This document shows positions 1 through 10,340 of a DNA stretch of 64,000 nucleotides, one piece after another. Every line of letters begins with the position of its first letter. The stretch's first letter is position 1. The position numbers and the translations under genes are program-made. The stretch is from Apiosordaria backusii (Eukaryota; Ascomycota; Sordariomycetes; Sordariales; Lasiosphaeriaceae): positions 248,001 to 312,000 of the forward strand of contig JAUKTV010000023.1 in assembly GCA_030549205.1 (NCBI GenBank). The letters run 5' to 3'. A model generated the notes under the pieces. That model worked only from the letters and a program-made list of their open reading frames with translations. It made no database searches and was not told the origin of the DNA.

Positions 1-334
1 CCTAAGTTCGACAAGCCGGATGCTGCAGAAAAGGAAAACAGAATAAATTTTCCCATTGCAAATAACCTAGACAGCGATGCTCAAAGAGCTCTACGTGATA
101 TAGGCATTGAACGTGAACTGCAAGCAACTGGCATCCCGATCGACATAAGGTTACAACAAAGAAAACTTGAAATACAAGATTTTATACACCCTCGCTCCTA
201 TTAACCACACCATCAAAACATGACCTCCCCTAACGACGGGAATCAAAGAAATTCCATTCCTTTCCATGCCTCGAAGTCCCAACCGCCGCAAGTTAGATGG
301 AAGATCCATCGCGAACCTAACCCCGTCATACCCG
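1..334. other. intergenic, no gene seen
   Basis: Left edge of the window, downstream of the minus-strand gene ending at 335. No reading frame here has coding character. It may hold that gene's 3' untranslated region. Confidence 0.4.
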
Positions 335-1387
335 TCACTGATCGAGCTCATCATCCGCCTGATCGTCCTCAGCCATGTTTCCAGTCGGGACGGGGCTCTG
401 GAACAAGTGGGCCATACTCTGAAGGTGTGCCCTTGACAAGGTTATCAACGCCTGGCCCGTTTGTTGATGTCTCTGCTGGGAATACGACCATGACGGGGCA
501 GTACTATGCTCTTGGTTCATCCTCGGCGGCGGCATTCTCTGGAGACGTCCTCCCACACCTGTCATTCCATGGGTCTGTGAGGTAGATATGTCGACTCTGT
601 CGGTCTGTGCCGGGCTCGCGGTCGCATGAAGGGGAAGGGCGGTCGCCATCAATCCAGATTGCTGATGCTGATAGCGGCTATGACCTTGCCGCAAGAAGGT
701 ACTGTGGTGGGCTCGCAGCATTGGCCCAGGAGTGGAAGTGTATCCGGTTGGCTGGGGCGGCATCATTCTGTCGAGGCCACCTCCCATTCCTGGAATGCCA
801 CGAGTCTCTGAGGTGGACATCGATGTGCTGAGGGTTCCGTCGAGTCTGACGGGTATGGTCGCTGAGGGTCTTGCGGTCGTTGAAACAGGCGACAAGTAAC
901 CCATCAAGCTAGGTCCCTCATGTTGATAATTACTGTGACTCGGCTGGGCCAAGGTAGATCGCTGGTTGTGATAGTTCTGTGAGCTTTCCCTGGGTGCCAG
1001 AGGCGTTTGATACTGTGTCGCTGAGTTGCTCTGCGTAGCAGCAAGTTGTGAAGGAAAATTCTCTGGGGGGAAACCAGTAGCGACGCGGGCAGCAACTACG
1101 CGCTTCTGGTGGTGTTTTTGTTTATGCTTGGCTCGAAGTTCGGCGTAGTATTGCAGCATGGACCTGCGAGGCATCCCCGTATCATGAAACGCTCGTTGAT
1201 GTTCTAGTAGGTCGAAAGCTCTCGAAAATGAACGTGGTTGGCCGGTCTCTCGGTCAAGGCAGCCCTGATGGCAATAGATCCTTCGCTTGAGAGGGGGTGG
1301 CGGGGGCAGAGTTGGCGAAGAAGGGTCATGAGGTTGCGAAGAAACGCTCTGCCCTCCAGAGTCCGCCTGCGATTGTTCAGAAGCCAT
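335..1387 (-). CDS. small zinc-finger-like, Pro/Ser/Gln-rich protein
   Basis: Uninterrupted 350-residue frame starting with ATG at 1387; no intron is needed. Residues about 36-68 contain two cysteines (IYCHQGC) followed by F-x-R-x-F-DLLEHQRAFHD. This resembles a degenerate C2H2 finger, with the hydrophobic positions and the H-x4-H pair in place. A basic patch follows (about residues 75-100, AELRAKHKQKHHQKR). The rest is low-complexity Gln/Ser/Pro/Thr sequence and the C-terminus is acidic (AEDDQADDELDQ). I do not recognise a named family. The finger plus basic patch suggests a nuclear, nucleic-acid-binding role, but that is inference. The gene at 4223-4720 has a similar layout (one finger-like segment, then low complexity), so the two may belong to one lineage-specific family. 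Confidence 0.55.
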   Translation of the reverse strand: MASEQSQADSGGQSVSSQPHDPSSPTLPPPPPLKRRIYCHQGCLDRETGQPRSFSRAFDLLEHQRAFHDTGMPRRSMLQYYAELRAKHKQKHHQKRVVAARVATGFPPENFPSQLAATQSNSATQYQTPLAPRESSQNYHNQRSTLAQPSHSNYQHEGPSLMGYLSPVSTTARPSATIPVRLDGTLSTSMSTSETRGIPGMGGGLDRMMPPQPTGYTSTPGPMLRAHHSTFLRQGHSRYQHQQSGLMATALPLHATASPAQTDRVDISTSQTHGMTGVGGRLQRMPPPRMNQEHSTAPSWSYSQQRHQQTGQALITLSRAHLQSMAHLFQSPVPTGNMAEDDQADDELDQ

Positions 1388-2493
1388 TTCGAGACCCCTC
1401 TTCCTTGGTGTTGTTGCTGGTTGAGAGGGAAGTCGAAGACAGAGTATTGCAAAGGAGAGGTGGAGGTGCTCCTGGAGAATTTGCTGTGATTAATTCAGGT
1501 AGGTACACAATAAACGTGCTGGCAGCGATGCTCAACGGATCTCAGCTAACACAGCATGGGCCACATAGCTTGGGCTCCATTCTCGCGATTGAGGGTTGAC
1601 AAAAGTATTGCAGGGCACAGGGCCCCGCTGTCGTTGTTCTTGTTGCTAACCTAACTGCTGCACGTTCGTCCCGCCTAGGTAGCCATCCCGCGATATTGAA
1701 GCTGTCAGGACAAGTTGGTCCCAGCCTTTTCATGTCCTTCTGGTGTCCTCCAAGTGTCATGTCTTCGATCGGCTATCTCGTCGTCGGAGCCGGGGAAGTA
1801 GGTATTCAAGCTCGGCAAACTGCGTACTGTAGAAAAGGAAAATAAAATGACTTCTTCCCACCCCAACAGCTGCAGCTCCTCCGTAACAAGACAGGATCAC
1901 AAAGGGCCATTGGAAAAATCAGCACGGAATCCAAAGGTTTTCAGAGGGGACTTTGGTTGCAAACCAGTTATTCCCAACGTGTTCCGAAGCCACAATTAAC
2001 ATGAAATCGTCATCGCCAAGCCTACGAACGAAACAAGCATCAGTACCTTGCAGCAAGCTTCCCATCTGTTGCTGGCCGGGGAATGAGACTGTTGGTGCTG
2101 TTAGGGCTTACGTCGGTTAACAACATCGAAATTAAGAAAGAAAGTGGGCGCATGGATTAAACCCTGGCGAAAACCAAGATAGAGTATGGACATATAATAA
2201 CAGTTTATTAAAGCTCTATACCACAGTATTGATTGTATCTGATACACTATCGAACCTCCCCGAAAAAGGAATCAAACAGTCCCTTACACCTTTGCCTCCT
2301 GAATCTCCCCAAGCATTACCAATTCACCCCATAACGTAGGCTCAGCGTGTGGCTAAAATAACTGTTTCTCCCTGCTAACTTAAATCTCCTCTTCGGAACG
2401 GGGTTAATACTAGACTCCAGCTATTTAGGAACAGTGGAAATTATGGCTTGGCTTATGAAAATAACTCGAAACGAACCCTTGCTGGGCAAAGAA
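1388..2493. other. intergenic, no gene seen
   Basis: About 1.1 kb between two minus-strand genes, so the right part is 3' flank of the Q-rich gene and the left part is promoter of the zinc-finger-like gene. Short frames on both strands lack coding character. I see no repeat or RNA gene. Confidence 0.4.
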
Positions 2494-3766
2494 CTAAGCA
2501 AGAGCCGAGTCGAATGACTGCGATTGTTGCGGATCAAGCTCATGTTCGGCATCAAGCTCATTCTGGGCGTCAGGTTCGTGCTGGGCGTCAGGCTCATACT
2601 GGGCATATGACTGGTGCTGCTGCTGTGCATAAGACTGCTGTTCAGCAAAAGTGTTCCGATAGGGGGACATGCTGTTCTGAGGCTGATGATAGGCCTGCTC
2701 GTCATTGTTCAGCGGCGGAGCATTGGTACCCAGCTGAGCATTCTGTAGCCAAAAGCCAATGGCCGTCTGGAAATTCCCTGTAGTTTGAGGATCGACGAGC
2801 CGCGGGGCAGCAAGACCCGGCTGAGGATTCTGTGGCCAAAGATTGATAGCCATCTGTGCTGCCGTTTGAGGATTGACGAACGGCGGGGCAGCGAGACCTG
2901 GCTGAGCATAAGGATCGAAGGCCATCTGAGAATTGGTCGCCGTTTGAGGGTTCCTGGGCGGCTTCGCACTGAAGGGCTCATGTTGAGATTGGGAATTGAC
3001 TTGCTGCTGGGCATTAAGCGACCCAGGGTGATGGGCATCGCGTTGAACATGATTAGGGATAACTGACGGCGGCTGCTGGGGGTACAGTCCGAGTCTGAAT
3101 TGAGACCCCTGTGTTCCGTAGTCACTAGCACCGCCATGTCAATGATGTCCATTGGGCTGGCGGTAGGCCCAGGAGGGTGCGGCATACCCCTCCTGGTTCT
3201 GCTGGCTGTTATAACGCAGATCCGTGCTGACGGGCCTCATGATGAGTATGTTGATGGGCAGCCCGCGCCAAAAGGTTCGGGAGTCTTGGAAGCTGCGACG
3301 CCGGGAGCTGAGCGCCTTGCCGGCTCGGAGCAAGGGCAGGACAGACAGCTTGAAGAGCTGCTCAAAGCAATTCCGGAGGTCTCCCTTATCATACACTACG
3401 AGAGAGAGACAGGACAGCCGGACTGGCTCGACGACAAGAATGCGGCACTCATCATCAAGAACCTGATACGCGAAGAGCCAAGTGGGGGTCTGTGGCATAG
3501 GCCGCGGGGGTCGCGAGCGTGGAAGATGCAACGCTGGCCAGCTGAGATCGTCCATGTTGTTGAGCTTGTGCGTGCTGTTGAGCTTGCGCTTGCTGTTGGG
3601 CTTGCGCCTGCTGTTGAGCTTGCGCCTGCTGTTGAGCTTGCCGCTCCCGCTGGGCTCGCCACCGCTGTCGAGCCTGCATTTGCTGGAACAGAAACAGGTG
3701 ACCAGCAGCAGCTTGGCCGAAGGCATGGGCGCCGTGGTGCGACGGCAAGGTGAGCAGGGTGGACAT
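2494..3766 (-). CDS. Gln-rich protein of unknown function (one intron, apparent run-length frameshifts)
   Basis: ATG at 3766 opens a frame with a Q/A repeat (QAQQQAQAQQ units, about residues 37-70). It passes into a more globular stretch (TWLFAYQVLDDE..., about 3190-3480) and ends in a Q/N/P-rich tail with repeated D-A-x-x-E-(P/L) units. An intron at 3125-3187 (GTATGC donor, TTGAC branch, GCTAG acceptor, 63 bp) removes an apparent stop at 3139. The Q repeat and the globular part lie in different frames. Two adjacent C runs on the coding strand (about 3495-3525), each one base short, would reconcile them and give 403 codons exactly. Function is not recognised. The composition resembles prion-like or transcription-associated fungal proteins. 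The opposite strand also has a long frame over 3100-3753, but it lacks this continuity. Confidence 0.45.
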
Positions 3767-4222
3767 GGTGATGAAGTGCTCTGTTCTTTGCTTTGGTCGG
3801 ATCCGGGAATGGAGTCAGATTGTGGGAGCAGAGAGTTGGAGTGAGTCGCAGAGGGCCGGAGTGGGAGAAGAGGGCAGAGTTGCTCAGCTCCATGAAGAGG
3901 ATAAAAGCAGTGGATGGTGGGGCATCGAAATTTATGGGACAAATATTCTGTCAAGAATTTCGTTGACCTCTACGTCGACTGAGATGGCAAGAGCAACTTG
4001 ATGCAATGGTTGCTCCTTCCTCCTTCCTGCCTTGCCCAGGGGGCCCACATCCCACTCTTCTTGACGTCCTGTTCCATCAACCCAAAGTCACCAATGGGTT
4101 TGGGGAAGAAACTCGATAATATATAACCATGTCTTCTCAGCAATTATCAGCTTCTTTCACCACTCTACTTTGCGAATACAAGATGGCCAGGCCCGCAACA
4201 ACGCCCATGGAAGTAGACCCAG
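3767..4222. other. intergenic, no gene seen
   Basis: About 450 bp upstream of the Q-rich gene start and downstream of the minus-strand acidic protein gene. Presumably promoter of the former; no clear TATA or other element was identified. Confidence 0.35.
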
Positions 4223-4720
4223 CTATGTGAAGCGTTTAGGCCTGCTTGTTGGCAACGGCGTTCTTTTGGGTTTGACATCCTGTTCGCCTGAATCCTCGCA
4301 TTTCTGCTCGTCTTCCACGCCATCCTCACCGGACTCCTCCTCTTCCTCCTCTTCCTCCTCTTCCTCGTTGTCCTCTTCGTCCTCGTCATCTTCATCATAC
4401 CCCTCGTCATCTTCCTCCTCCTGCTCTATCTCCTCTTTCTGTTCTTCCTCTTCTTCTTCGCTCCTCTCCTCACCTTGACGCCGTTCTGACTGCTGACGTT
4501 CTCTTTCCTCAGCCCGTCGTTTTCTCTTTCGCGCTTCCTCACTCACGCCTTCGCCTTGTGTTCTCCTTGGCCTCTCGTGGACGGTATACTCGTGCTGATT
4601 GCGAGCCTTGTTCGACTTATAGGTCTTGGTACACCGGATCCCGGTACTAGCGTAAACAAACCGGCATTGTGGCTCGTCGTCATCCGATGAAGTTACCCAT
4701 AACCCCTGGACATGGTCCAT
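4223..4720 (-). CDS. acidic protein with one zinc-finger-like segment
   Basis: Single-exon frame of 165 residues from ATG at 4720. Residues about 19-49 hold CRFVYASTGIRC followed by K-x-Y-x-S-x4-R-x2-H-x4-H, a C2H2-like arrangement with an unusually long gap between the cysteines. A basic segment (about 55-85, RKRKRRAEERERQQSERR) leads into about 50 residues that are almost all Glu/Asp, then a short basic C-terminus. The DNA of this part is a (TCC/TCT)n-like tract. Finger + basic + polyacidic resembles small nuclear or chromatin-associated proteins, but no family is recognised. Low-complexity DNA can produce long frames by chance. The finger segment is the best evidence that this is a gene. 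Confidence 0.5.
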   Translation of the reverse strand: MDHVQGLWVTSSDDDEPQCRFVYASTGIRCTKTYKSNKARNQHEYTVHERPRRTQGEGVSEEARKRKRRAEERERQQSERRQGEERSEEEEEEQKEEIEQEEEDDEGYDEDDEDEEDNEEEEEEEEEEESGEDGVEDEQKCEDSGEQDVKPKRTPLPTSRPKRFT

Positions 4721-6219
4721 GTTTGGCTAGGCAGATATGATTAGTGGTGTTGTGGATTTAGGATTGTGAAAAGTCTGGATGGGGTTGTCATTCCGGGATT
4801 AGGACAAGAGAGGAAAAGGGGGGATATTGCGTGGGAGAGAGGAAAGGCTCTGGGGAGGGATCGTCATGGGCTGGACCATCTGGGCTGGGGATACGACCGT
4901 TGATGAAATGGGAGAAGGGAAAGGAGATGCTATTGACGAGATTGTGGATGATCTCTCAGCTGGAAGGGTGAAAGATGTCCTCGTTAAATATAATACCAAA
5001 TAGCTCGTCACGATATCAAAAGAAATCATCAATGACCCGCAAGTCAATGACTCAATTTCTCTATGAGAGAACCTACGTGTCCCTTGATCCAATTGTGTAA
5101 ATCTTGGAGCGTTGTCTTGATCCCGTGGATCAGCAGGAGCATGACTATTCAACGTCAAGAACTTACTCCAGTTTTTCTGGTGAAATAAGACTCATAGGTC
5201 TCTAACACGACACCAAGTTCCAGTAGGCTGACAGGACAGGCCAAGCGATTAGACATTTTTTCAATCACGAGGGCAAGACTCCGAGTCAGATGAGCTAGGA
5301 CGTGTACAGCAATTTAGATCATCAACTGGGTTCGAGAACTATTTTGAGTTCTGTTTCTTTTGTATTGGAGTATTATAAATGCTCATTTTACCGCAAAATT
5401 ATTTTCCTTTTATCATCATGGTGGTCACTCGTGTGCGCATAGTGTACCCCTGAAAGATGACGTCATCAGGGGTAAGTAAATACACAACCATGACACAGAA
5501 GCAAACAACTCCTCTGAGAGTGAAAAGTTCCAAGTCCTGTGATATTCCCTATCCCAAAGGCCTCTAAATCTCCGCCTTGTAATCATATCACAGGAATGAG
5601 TGAGGAAAAGTGGTACATTGTGTGGTGTGATGCTCAACGGAATCAATGTACAAACGTCTACTACAGCTGCCAGTGATATATCACGTCACATCCATGGCAC
5701 ACACATAGAGACCAATGATACCGGTGTTAAGCCCTTGTATTCACCGCCCATGCCTGACACGAGGTCAGAATCCTACCTAGTCTCCGTTTCTAGTTGCTTA
5801 GGCCGTTCTGAGCAGTCAAGGAAGCTGGACAAACCACTGTCTTTGACATGAGATTGGATGCCACGAGGTTGACTGAAGGCACGCTCGTCATCTTGCGTGT
5901 GGAATCAAGAAGAAGTTCAGGATATCCAGGCTATCAACCAGGCATAGCTACCCTGGTAAGATTTAATGTCTATTTGTGAGCATATTTAATTTCGGAGGCA
6001 GCAGGCATCATCAAATCACAGCTACCCTAGACACTTCTGGGACACATACACCTTACACCGCCCAAGCAATTCTCCTTGATATAATTATTGGGAGATTTTA
6101 TTATTTTTTAGCTTATTCTCTACAGGTACACCAGATTCTTACCTTTTTCTTCTCAAACCCACCACTCCAGGTACCTTACTTTACCTACCTACCTTACCTC
6201 CCTCCTCCAAAAAAAGAAC
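4721..6219. other. intergenic, no gene seen
   Basis: About 1.5 kb with only short, compositionally biased frames (for example 4799-5158 on the minus strand and 5976-6323 on the plus strand) that have no recognisable domain. Parts around 6130-6260 are pyrimidine-rich (ACCTACC repeats). Confidence 0.4.
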
Positions 6220-6609
6220 TCATCTCCACCCCCCCAACCCCCCACGACCATACCGCAAGAACCTATGATTCCGCCTTCCATCATCCCTCACAGCAGGAAT
6301 CGGCGGCTTCACCCCCCAAGTAACCCCCTCACCAATAATCCACTCCTCCAACTTCGCCATCGCAAACCTCGTCTCATCCCCCCTCGCCTCCTCCATCACA
6401 CTCCCCCCCCTCAGCGGAAACCCAAGCTGTATCTCCTCCTCCGTCCACCTCCCCTCACTCCTCAACACCTTTTTCACCTTATCCCCCGACGAAATCCGCC
6501 CCTTCTGCGTATAAACCACCTCCCCCATCTTCCCCGCCCTCTCCCTCCGACAATTCCTACAATGCCTCAGAATCGGCACCCGCTCAAGATAATACCTCGC
6601 ATTCGGCAT
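6220..6609 (-). CDS. small hypothetical protein with a CxxC pair, perhaps a gene fragment
   Basis: 129-residue frame from ATG at 6609. The first about 110 residues look like a folded, non-repetitive protein: an early RHCRNCRRE cysteine pair, then basic and mixed helices (KVKKVLRSEGRWTEEEIQ, RFAMAKLEEWIIGEG). The last about 20 residues become Gly/Arg-rich and may be read-through past the true end. No family recognised. The coding strand has strong purine bias. It lies just outside the MITE-like element at 6745-7021, so it may be the remnant of a longer gene whose 5' part was lost. Confidence 0.4.
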   Translation of the reverse strand: MPNARYYLERVPILRHCRNCRRERAGKMGEVVYTQKGRISSGDKVKKVLRSEGRWTEEEIQLGFPLRGGSVMEEARGDETRFAMAKLEEWIIGEGVTWGVKPPIPAVRDDGRRNHRFLRYGRGGLGGWR

Positions 6610-6744
6610 GAGTGCGAGGTTCGCTTCGTTCTGAAAGTCAATAAACCTACCTACCTTAGTGGGCCGGGGGCCGCAAGAACTTGTGTGGTCCTTTCTGGAC
6701 CAGACTTGTGCGTCAGCGTCTCATTTACATGGATAGGTAGGTAT

Positions 6745-7021
6745 GTATCTAGACACGTCATGGAAAAAAAAATTGGAGACTACTACTTTTAAAAAAAGAC
6801 CTTGAAAGACAGTGAACAGCCTTTAAAAGATAGTCGATAGGCCGGAAAAGATAGTCGATAGGCTTTAAAAGTTACATGATAGGCGTTCCAATTGCATATA
6901 AATGCGTATTAAACCATGTTTAAGGCCTATCAACTATCTTTTAATGCCTAATAATTATCTTTAAAGACGTTTGTTTTAAGTAGCAGTCTCTATTATTTTG
7001 TCCATGACGTGCTAGATAAGG
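6745..7021. mobile_element. MITE-like element with long imperfect terminal inverted repeats
   Basis: The left end (TATCTAGACACGTCATGGA, then GAGACTACTACTT) matches the reverse complement of the right end (about 6958-7019: TATCTAGCACGTCATGGAC, then GAGACTGCTACTT) over roughly 60 bp. Inside are short sub-repeats built on AAAAGATAGTCGATAGG (three forward copies at about 6815-6880) and their inverted form (CTATCTTTTAATGCC, about 6930-6965). The element is about 277 bp, non-coding and could fold into one long hairpin. This architecture fits a non-autonomous DNA transposon. No target-site duplication was assigned. Confidence 0.6.
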
Positions 7022-7341
7022 TAAGCTCTGTCATCACGCCTAGTGTCACAAGCCCTGACCCAACACTACGATACTGAGCCCCATAGAACCCAGTAATAAC
7101 CTCTCCACTTGATGCCGAAAACGATCTTTTCTTCTCCTCCGAACCGCGTTTGGGATCGGGATTGACCGGGAAATAGCAGGATCTTCCACGGTTGGTGTCG
7201 ACGGCATCCAGCCAAAAGGGGACTGAACAACCTCCGGGGCCCCCTCAAAGTTCCCTGCAACAACCCTCCAGTTGCCGTCAGGATCTTGCGTATCGCTCGG
7301 AAGTGACTGGAAATTATATTGCCGCAGTTGCAGAATATCGA
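7022..7341. other. intergenic, no gene seen
   Basis: About 320 bp between the MITE-like element and the end of the LTGVGL-family gene. Presumed 3' flank of that gene; nothing else seen. Confidence 0.35.
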
Positions 7342-8403
7342 CTATTGGGAGGATCCGCGACCAAATCTTTTTTCGATTCTCAAGTGCGAGCTGAGTATGA
7401 GCTGTGCTGGGATCGCATCATTCCAGTTGGGTTTGGTGAGGAGTTGGATCAACTTTTTCCAGTCTCGAGGACCTTGGTGAATACTTTGCCGAACTTCGTA
7501 AAACCACGAGAGCTCCGCATTCGTAGGCTTGAAGCGTGAAGCCCAGAACACAGGGGAATCGAGAACGTGTGACCACGATGGCAGTGCTGCGCATACATTC
7601 TGCACATCAATTGTAGACAGGTAGGTCGCGATCAACACCTGGGCCTGTTCTCTCGCTCTCCGAGAGTCCCACACACCATCTGCGGGGCGCACTGAAGAAT
7701 CTTCGGACAGGGCGGATGCTTCCAGAATTCTTCTGACATCGACGTCGACGGGACTTTCGCCAAAAGGTGGTTTTTTGTGGAGCTTCTTGTCGGAACGAGC
7801 TTCCCAAGGATAGTACTCGTCGTCCTGTCCTGTGTACGCCTTCAGACCACAGTCGAGAAGACCGTGTGAGAGTTGGGTCAGGGAGTCAAGGACTCGGAAA
7901 AGCCTCTCGAGAGGCACCTCGTCGGGGTAAAACGCGTGTTCGAGTAGATCCCAACAAACATTGTGGATGGGAAATCCGCGTTTGGTGTACTCGAAAAACC
8001 TCTTTGACATGGCTTGAAAGCCATTTCATCGCGGTTCTGGTAGAGAGAGAAGGTTTGCTCCTCATCGCTTGACCAATCAGAAGGTGTATCTGCCCTGCGA
8101 GTCGCGTACGTAGCCAGGATGGTCATATCGAAGTGAGCGGTCGGCCGGAGCGGAGAATATACCCTCATCAGGTTCGTACAATCCCACTCCAGTTAGCTTG
8201 ATGTTGTTATCGGTTGAGTCAAGACAGACTGAACACACAGGATGTTAGCGGTCCGTGCTTAAAACTACGGTATCAAGCAGCGCGACACGAATGCCGGAAC
8301 GCTTTCGGCGAGGCTTACCACCACGGAACTCGTTTTTCCATGACCGAGTTGTGTCGAAAATTGCCCAGCCGCAAATGGAACAGCACACAAACCGGGGGCT
8401 CAT
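7342..8403 (-). CDS. fungal LTGVGL-motif protein (F-box-associated type), two introns, one apparent frameshift
   Basis: Reconstructed as 299 residues. Exon 1 (8403-8319) gives a CSICGWAI cysteine pair and a W-x-N-E-F-R-G motif. Intron 1 is 8229-8318 (GTAAGC, GCTAAC branch, CAG). Exon 2 carries LTGVGLYEPDEGIF and SLRYDHPGY. Intron 2 is 8037-8109 (GTACGC...CAG). Exon 3 has GFPIHNVCWDLLE and an ordinary helical C-terminus. These landmarks are typical of a large family of Pezizomycotina proteins usually annotated as hypothetical or F-box-domain; biochemical role unknown. The frame before GFPIH breaks at an A5 run (7994-7998, T5 on the coding strand). One more base restores it and makes the coding length exactly 900 nt. 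The gene lies between two related repeat arrays (6745-7021 and 8655-8850). Confidence 0.7.
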
Positions 8404-8653
8404 TTTGATGTTGAGGGGTGGGATCGGCTGTCGAGGTGCATTGTATTGCTGAGAATGAAGGTTCACGAAAAGAAAAGAGAACCGCGCCGGTTTTTGCTGA
8501 AAAGGCTGAAAGAATGCGGAAAAGCTTAAGGAAAAGCTTAGGGTTTGCGCTAGAGCCTTGTAAAAACTGAGGGCACCACATCAGAGACGCCACATCGAGG
8601 GCCGCGGCTGCCTCACATCGAGGGTCCTATGTCACACTTACCCAAGATGCCGC
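8404..8653. other. upstream region of the LTGVGL-family gene
   Basis: About 250 bp of unique sequence between the gene start and the repeat array; presumed promoter. No distinctive element recognised. Confidence 0.3.
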
Positions 8654-8850
8654 TACTACTGTATCTTTTAATGCCTAGAAGCTATCTTTGGAGCGTAATG
8701 ATGAATCCTTTAAGGCCTGTTTGACATTGGAAAAGGCCTCTGAACTATCTTTTCAGGCCTAGTGACTATCTTTCCAGGCCTAGTGACTATCTTTCCAGGC
8801 CTAGTGACTGTCTTTCCAGGCCTAGTGACTATCTTTTAACGATTCGTTGA
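8654..8850. repeat. 21-bp minisatellite (CAGGCCTAGTGACTATCTTTC) with degenerate flanks
   Basis: Four nearly perfect direct copies with a 21 bp period start at 8754, 8775, 8796 and 8817. Degenerate versions (CTATCTTTTAATGCCTAGAAG) begin near 8664. The core words CTATCTTTT and AGGCCTA are those found in inverted orientation inside the MITE-like element at 6745-7021. A terminus-like stretch (TTTTTCTGTCCATAACATGG, about 8887-8906) also resembles that element's right end (TATTTTGTCCATGACGTG). It is probably a second, rearranged member of the same family with an expanded internal array. Confidence 0.7.
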
Positions 8851-8906
8851 CATTTTAAGAGGCGTGTTTCAACTTGCGGTACCTGTTTTTCTGTCCATAA
8901 CATGGC

Positions 8907-9306
8907 CTCGAAAAAACAGTTACAGGTGTTTTGGTGTCTTGGGAAGGCATAAAACCGTGGAGTTAGAGTCATAGCAGCTTCATCTAGCGTTCTTGTTCCC
9001 ATTTATCTGATTCCGCCACTTCTGGGGCGGTGACGTGTTTTTGGCAGTTGCCAGCGAAAACTGCTTTTCACAAGGACTCAGAGTAAAACCGAGACACGGG
9101 ACTTTATTTGCCCACCTTTTTATTGAGGAAAGATGGAAACACCCGTGAATTAGGTATTCTTCGTCTACACTGACAACTCCATAAAATAAGGTACCTTAGG
9201 TATAAAACCCGCTTTCACCTAGCTGTTATCATCCTGTTTTGCTAATAAACCTCATCATTCGCAGCCTCGCTCTCCACAGAAAACACAACTGTCATCGACC
9301 GCAACA
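8907..9306 (+). promoter_or_regulatory. promoter region with TATA box for the 140-residue gene
   Basis: About 400 bp between the repeat array and the ATG at 9307. A TATAAAA motif lies at 9201-9207, about 105 bp before the start codon, a reasonable spacing for a fungal core promoter with a short leader. Confidence 0.45.
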
Positions 9307-9729
9307 ATGTCCCCCTCCGATGAGCTCGAAGAAATGCTCAACGCCCTTACGACCCTCGTCGCCTCGATCCACCTCCTGACGAACCGCCCGGAGTACCACC
9401 CCCAAGACGATAGTCTCGATGAAAACCAAGAATATATCGTTCCGCGGGTGAACAAGATGTTGAATATCGCAAACGGATGGGTGATGAAACTGGAGGATGA
9501 CCTCAAGCGGGAGAGGCAGCGGGAGCGGGACTTGGCTGAGCAGCGGGGCTGGGGAGGGTGGGCGGCATCATCGTTGTCGCCTGCTGTGAGCTCGAGGGCG
9601 GGATTTAACGAGTTAATCCAAGGGCTGGATAGGGTGAAGATGGGAATTTGGTTTGCTATTGAGGGGAACCCGAGGTTGGGGAGGGAGACGGTGAGCCGGG
9701 GGGTGTGCGCTTTCGAGGGTTGGATTTGA
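9307..9729 (+). CDS. small hypothetical protein, helical/coiled-coil
   Basis: Intron-less 140-residue frame. Hydrophobic/heptad-like segments (ELEEMLNALTTLVASIHLL, residues about 5-25; MKLEDDLKRERQRERDLAEQ, about 58-78) suggest helices and a short coiled coil. A second helical part follows (ELIQGLDRVKMGIWFAIEG, about 101-121). No signal peptide, membrane segment or known family recognised. The upstream TATA box at 9201 and the balanced composition support a real gene. Confidence 0.55.
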   Translation: MSPSDELEEMLNALTTLVASIHLLTNRPEYHPQDDSLDENQEYIVPRVNKMLNIANGWVMKLEDDLKRERQRERDLAEQRGWGGWAASSLSPAVSSRAGFNELIQGLDRVKMGIWFAIEGNPRLGRETVSRGVCAFEGWI

Positions 9730-10340
9730 AGACAAGGAATGTACGATGGAGGATCGTGGTGTTAACAGCAGAACACCTCAATAGTCGATATTACCTACAT
9801 CTCAATATCAGAATGAGGTCACAAGTTGTGTATTGCCCCATCTACAGCTAGACAATCTCCAATATTGCTCATTCGGAGAAGCGAGTTCCACTATGTCAAG
9901 ACACTAGAAACACCTACAATTGTCTTTAATAGTCTATATTCTCCTTCCTGGGCTCTGAACGTAGCAGTCAGACGTGGGTATCTTTACCTCTCCGGGACGC
10001 ATCAAACAGAGCGTTCCATGCCCCGTCGCAACACACATCGTAACAGCATCAAGACAAGCAATCTTCGCATAAGTACGCTCATAATCATTCTCATTCTTGA
10101 TTAAAACTCATACCAACAAAAACCACCAATGCCAAGTTCCCAACCTTGAACCCAAAAACAACAACCTAGCTATGCAAAACGTCAAACGTAAGTCCCTGTC
10201 CATCCTCATCTCTATATACTATCATAACACTCTGTAACAACACAGTCTCCCAAAGCGGGTATCAACCTGACCAAAAAGACCAATTCCACCAAGACCAAAA
10301 CCCGAAACAGAAAAGGAAAAAGAGAGAGGAGACGTGTGTA
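9730..10340. other. intergenic, convergent 3' region
   Basis: About 600 bp between the end of the 140-residue gene (plus strand) and the end of the peroxin gene (minus strand). Short frames only; no feature seen. Confidence 0.35.

Noticed and set aside
3139..3141. In-frame TGA in the Q-rich gene as a nonsense mutation
   Set aside because: It falls inside a 63 bp intron with good donor, branch and acceptor.
3100..3753. 217-residue plus-strand frame opposite the Q-rich gene
   Set aside because: It is antisense to a frame that continues into Q/N-rich sequence on both sides and gains a clean intron on the minus strand; the plus frame has no start context or domain.
4799..5158. 119-residue minus-strand frame
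   Set aside because: No domain, biased composition, isolated short frame.
8654..8850. CRISPR array
   Set aside because: The 21 bp units are contiguous with no unique spacers and the genome is eukaryotic; it is a minisatellite.
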